Assembly (NCBI GenBank): GCA_964058805.1 | Contig: CAXKVV010002171.1 | Span: forward strand, 1 to 64,000 | Direction of reading: 5' to 3' | DNA from: Schoenoplectus triqueter | Lineage: Eukaryota; Streptophyta; Magnoliopsida; Poales; Cyperaceae | DNA length: 64,000 nt | Shown here: one piece after another, positions 63,520 through 64,000 of the stretch | Numbering within the stretch: the stretch's first letter is position 1 | Layout of the letters: the number at the start of each line of letters is the position of its first letter | Position numbers and translations under genes: made by a program | The notes under the pieces: model-generated | What the model was told of the DNA's origin: nothing | Databases searched by the model: none | What the model saw: only the letters and a program-made list of their open reading frames with translations

Positions 63520-64000
63520 TGATAGCGTTCGAGCTATGAATCGTCCAAGGACACGCACACGTTCAACTATAAAATTACAACTGGAGGATACTCTCAACTC
63601 GCAGCAGGATAAAAGAGGAGATAAACTCAACTCAAGATAAACTTTTTCATAATAATTCAACAAGTGAGTTTACATTCAGAAATTAGGCTTTATATAGCCA
63701 TACAACTCAACTCTAGAAACTTCCTACTAATTAATAACTCCTTAACTATTTTTGCAAATATCAAAACACAATAAAAATAACATTAACTACTACTGTTAAT
63801 TCCAAAATATAATTAAAACATAGAAAGACTCAAAGACAAGTTCCAAGAAACTAAATGTTGGCTGGCTCCTCAGTAACCACGCTCACTTGACATGAGGTTT
63901 TGACCAAGAAGACTCTGGAATCTGGAGAAACTCAAAACACAAAAAAGATATTCCATTTCATCATCTGATCACAGAAATTTGAATCACCCAAATCCGAGTT
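63520..64000 (-). mobile_element. LTR of the same family, inverted, cut by window end
   Basis: TGATAGCG at 63,520 is the reverse complement of the CGCTATCA end of the solo LTR. The sequence then follows that LTR in reverse to the last base, covering about its 3' three quarters. The inserted side has aattg at 63,515-63,519 as its presumed target duplication, which cannot be checked here. Relative to the left copy it keeps an intact TATA box and has about 23 extra bp (near 63,637-63,660) plus a small indel by the TATA box. By eye there are about a dozen substitutions over ~450 bp. It may be another solo LTR or the end of a full element whose body lies outside the window. Confidence 0.92.
63689..63696 (-). 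promoter_or_regulatory. Probable TATA box of the inverted LTR
   Basis: On the minus strand this reads TATATAAA, within ggctatataaagcc, about 170 bp before the LTR's 3' end. That is a usual place for the U3 promoter, so it sets the element's orientation. In the left LTR the matching stretch at 39,427-39,442 is ttatagccataaagcc, without the TATATAAA core. Transcription from here would run leftward into the AT satellite. Confidence 0.6.

Noticed and set aside
38951..64000. One giant transposon with terminal inverted repeats around the AT satellite
   Set aside because: The left LTR is complete, with its own TG...CA ends and matching CCCGA on both sides, so it is an independent insertion. The sequence next to the right LTR is aattg, which does not match. 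Two separate insertions in opposite orientation explain the layout.
38951..64000. The two LTRs as the ends of a single full-length retrotransposon
   Set aside because: LTRs of one element are direct repeats; these are inverted. The interval contains only satellite and no gag or pol.

Overview
The window looks like nuclear heterochromatin of a eukaryote, most likely a flowering plant. It holds no protein gene or RNA gene that I can support. About 98% of it is two unrelated tandem satellites lying side by side, cut by two copies of one LTR-retrotransposon LTR family. The species cannot be named from the sequence. The case for a plant rests on a ~181-bp AT-rich satellite with higher-order repeat (HOR) structure, a size common among plant centromeric repeats, and on a TG...CA LTR with a 5-bp target duplication.

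Layout. (1) Positions 1-40,759 are a GC-rich (about 65% in the consensus), CpG-dense satellite with a strict 58-bp period and roughly 690 copies, all in one orientation. Nearly every monomer carries GGTACC. The array is a mosaic of marked monomer variants reshuffled by segmental tandem duplications of 290, 349, 522, 754, 928, 2,958 and 4,980 bp. (2) Positions 38,951-39,585 are a complete solo LTR inserted in that array, with a perfect CCCGA target duplication. (3) At 40,759/40,760 the array stops abruptly and an AT-rich satellite begins, through a scarred joint. (4) Positions 40,760-63,519 hold about 125 monomers of ~181 bp, arranged as a six-monomer HOR of ~1.09 kb. From 47.0 to 60.1 kb, three HOR subtypes form a second-order unit of ~3.268 kb (18 monomers) repeated four times. 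The last ~0.7 kb (62.8-63.5 kb) is degenerate monomeric satellite. (5) From 63,520 to the window end lies a second LTR of the same family in opposite orientation, cut by the window edge.

The very long reading frames in the GC-rich part are artefacts. The plus strand of the consensus has 4 T in 58 bases and no TTA, CTA or TCA, so all three antisense frames stay open. Because 58 is not a multiple of 3, each frame rotates through the others, giving a 58-residue peptide period in every frame.

The main interest is structural: nested repeats in both arrays, readable duplication order, recombinant HOR joints, an unusual junction between satellites of opposite composition, and two LTRs whose transcription would converge on the AT-rich array. 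A centromeric or pericentromeric location is plausible but is inference.
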